Shown in pieces: positions 6,707-7,623 of a stretch of DNA of 7,623 nucleotides. The stretch is from Desulfobacteraceae bacterium (lineage in GTDB: Bacteria; Desulfobacterota; Desulfobacteria; Desulfobacterales; Desulfobacteraceae). The stretch lies in assembly GCA_003354055.1 (NCBI GenBank), contig PIVQ01000330.1, positions 1 to 7,623 on the forward strand, given 5' to 3'. A program made the position numbers and the translations under genes. How positions within the stretch are numbered: position 1 is the first letter of the stretch; the number at the start of each line of letters is the position of its first letter. The notes under the pieces are model-generated. The model saw only the letters and a list, made by a program, of their open reading frames with translations, was not told where the DNA came from and searched no databases.

Positions 6707-7623
6707 ATGAAAAAAGCAGGGATTATTCTTACGATCCTTATGGTGATGTTTTCCGGTGCGGCATATGCCGCTGATAATGAACTGGTGGTGTACAGCGCAA
6801 GAAAAGAGCACCTCATTAAAGACCTGTTTGAAAAATATGAAAAAGAACAGGGTGTAAAAATAAAATATATAACCGGCAAGGCCGCCGTCCTTCTCCAGAG
6901 AATCCTGTCCGAAGGCGAAAATACCAATGCGGATATCCTTTTGACAGTTGATGCGGGCAATCTGTGGCATGCCGCCCAAAAAGGGGTGCTTGCACCTGTC
7001 CAATCTTCTGTTCTTGATGCCAATATCCCTGCCCATTGCAAAGATCCGGATAATCTCTGGTTCGGTCTCTCTGTCCGGGCAAGAACCCTTGTTTACAATA
7101 CAGACAAGGTAAAAAAAGAAGACCTGTCCTCCTATGAGAGCCTTGCAGGACCGGAATGGAAAGACCGGCTTCTGCTGAGAACCTCTAAAAAGGTTTACAA
7201 TCAGTCATTGGTGGCCATGCTCATTGCCACCCTGGGTGAAGAAAAAACCAGGGAAGTTGTTGACGGATGGGTAAACAACCTGGCTGCCCCGCCGTATTCC
7301 AGCGATACCAAAGTGCTTGAAGCCATTGCCGCCGGCCAGGGAGATGTGGGTATCGTAAATACCTACTATTACGGCCGTCTGATGAAGAAGAATCCGGATC
7401 TGCCCCTGGGTATCTTCTGGGCGGATCAGGCAGATAAAGGAGTCCATGTCAATGTGTCCGGTGCCGGTGTGTTAAATCACTCAAAAAACAAAGACCAGGC
7501 AGTACGTTTTATCGAGTGGCTTTCCGGGGCAGATGCCCAGAAAATCTTTGCAGATGCCAACATGGAATACCCGGTAAACGAAAGTGTTTCCCCCCACGAA
7601 TATGTCAGAGACTGGGGTGAGTT
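6707..7623 (+). CDS. Iron(III)-type ABC transporter substrate-binding protein, C-terminus cut by the window
   Basis: This is a periplasmic binding protein of the FbpA/FutA/AfuA group, which capture ferric iron and pass it to an ABC permease. About 305 residues are visible and the frame is still open at the right edge; family members are usually about 330-350 residues, so little is missing. The signal peptide is clear (MKK, hydrophobic IILTILMVMF, likely cut after AYA at residue 21). The mature protein opens with ELVVYSARKEHL (Y29, H35), typical of the group. INTYYYG (Y220-Y222, about 199-201 in the mature protein) matches the paired tyrosines that bind iron in FbpA. VSGAGVLNHSKNKDQAVRFIEWL and the following DAQKIFADANMEYPV are also characteristic. 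AAGGAG (6693-6698) lies eight nucleotides before the ATG. Permease and ATPase genes would be expected beyond the window. It is divergent from the sensor kinase. Iron as substrate is likely from the tyrosines; another metal or anion is possible. Confidence 0.88.
   Translation, partial: MKKAGIILTILMVMFSGAAYAADNELVVYSARKEHLIKDLFEKYEKEQGVKIKYITGKAAVLLQRILSEGENTNADILLTVDAGNLWHAAQKGVLAPVQSSVLDANIPAHCKDPDNLWFGLSVRARTLVYNTDKVKKEDLSSYESLAGPEWKDRLLLRTSKKVYNQSLVAMLIATLGEEKTREVVDGWVNNLAAPPYSSDTKVLEAIAAGQGDVGIVNTYYYGRLMKKNPDLPLGIFWADQADKGVHVNVSGAGVLNHSKNKDQAVRFIEWLSGADAQKIFADANMEYPVNESVSPHEYVRDWGE

Noticed and set aside
6586..7082. Several minus-strand open frames of 88 to 151 codons opposite the substrate-binding protein gene
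   Set aside because: They are antisense to a gene with strong family motifs and a good ribosome site, and their translations look like no known protein.

Overview
The window looks like the chromosome of a Gram-negative anaerobe of the sulfate-reducing type, with Desulfobacterales-like deltaproteobacteria as my best guess. The reasons are an exported CbiK-type chelatase (known from Desulfovibrio), a very large multi-PAS hybrid histidine kinase, and a lipid A type acyltransferase that implies an outer membrane. This placement is inferred from protein character, not from a search.

Layout. Positions 1-197 (minus) hold the start of an LpxL/HtrB-like acyltransferase that runs off the left edge. 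Positions 198-718 are a divergent intergenic region. It carries a candidate sigma70 promoter (396-424), a well-conserved cobalamin riboswitch (441-591) and an expression platform ending in a strong intrinsic terminator (655-690), all on the plus strand. They precede cbiK (719-1705), a sirohydrochlorin cobaltochelatase with a signal peptide. Converging on it from the right are two minus-strand genes: a small stand-alone HD-domain protein of the RelA/SpoT hydrolase type (1727-2269), and a 1363-residue hybrid sensor kinase (2313-6404). A clear intrinsic terminator (2281-2308) sits in the 43-nt gap between these two. A 302-bp intergenic region follows, with a plausible sigma70 promoter and two near-perfect 16-bp palindromes. 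It leads to a plus-strand gene (6707 to the right edge) for a periplasmic iron-type ABC substrate-binding protein, truncated by the window end.

How the genes may work together. The riboswitch ties cbiK to B12 status: with enough cobalamin, transcription should stop at 655-690; when B12 is scarce, the chelatase is made and exported. The kinase carries a periplasmic NMT1/THI5-like solute-binding domain, one membrane segment, five PAS domains, a kinase core and a C-terminal receiver. It is divergent from a real solute-binding protein gene, so a sensing/uptake partnership is possible but unproven. The HD protein is a candidate (p)ppGpp-hydrolase-like enzyme placed just behind the kinase terminator. 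No mobile element, CRISPR array, tRNA or rRNA was seen.
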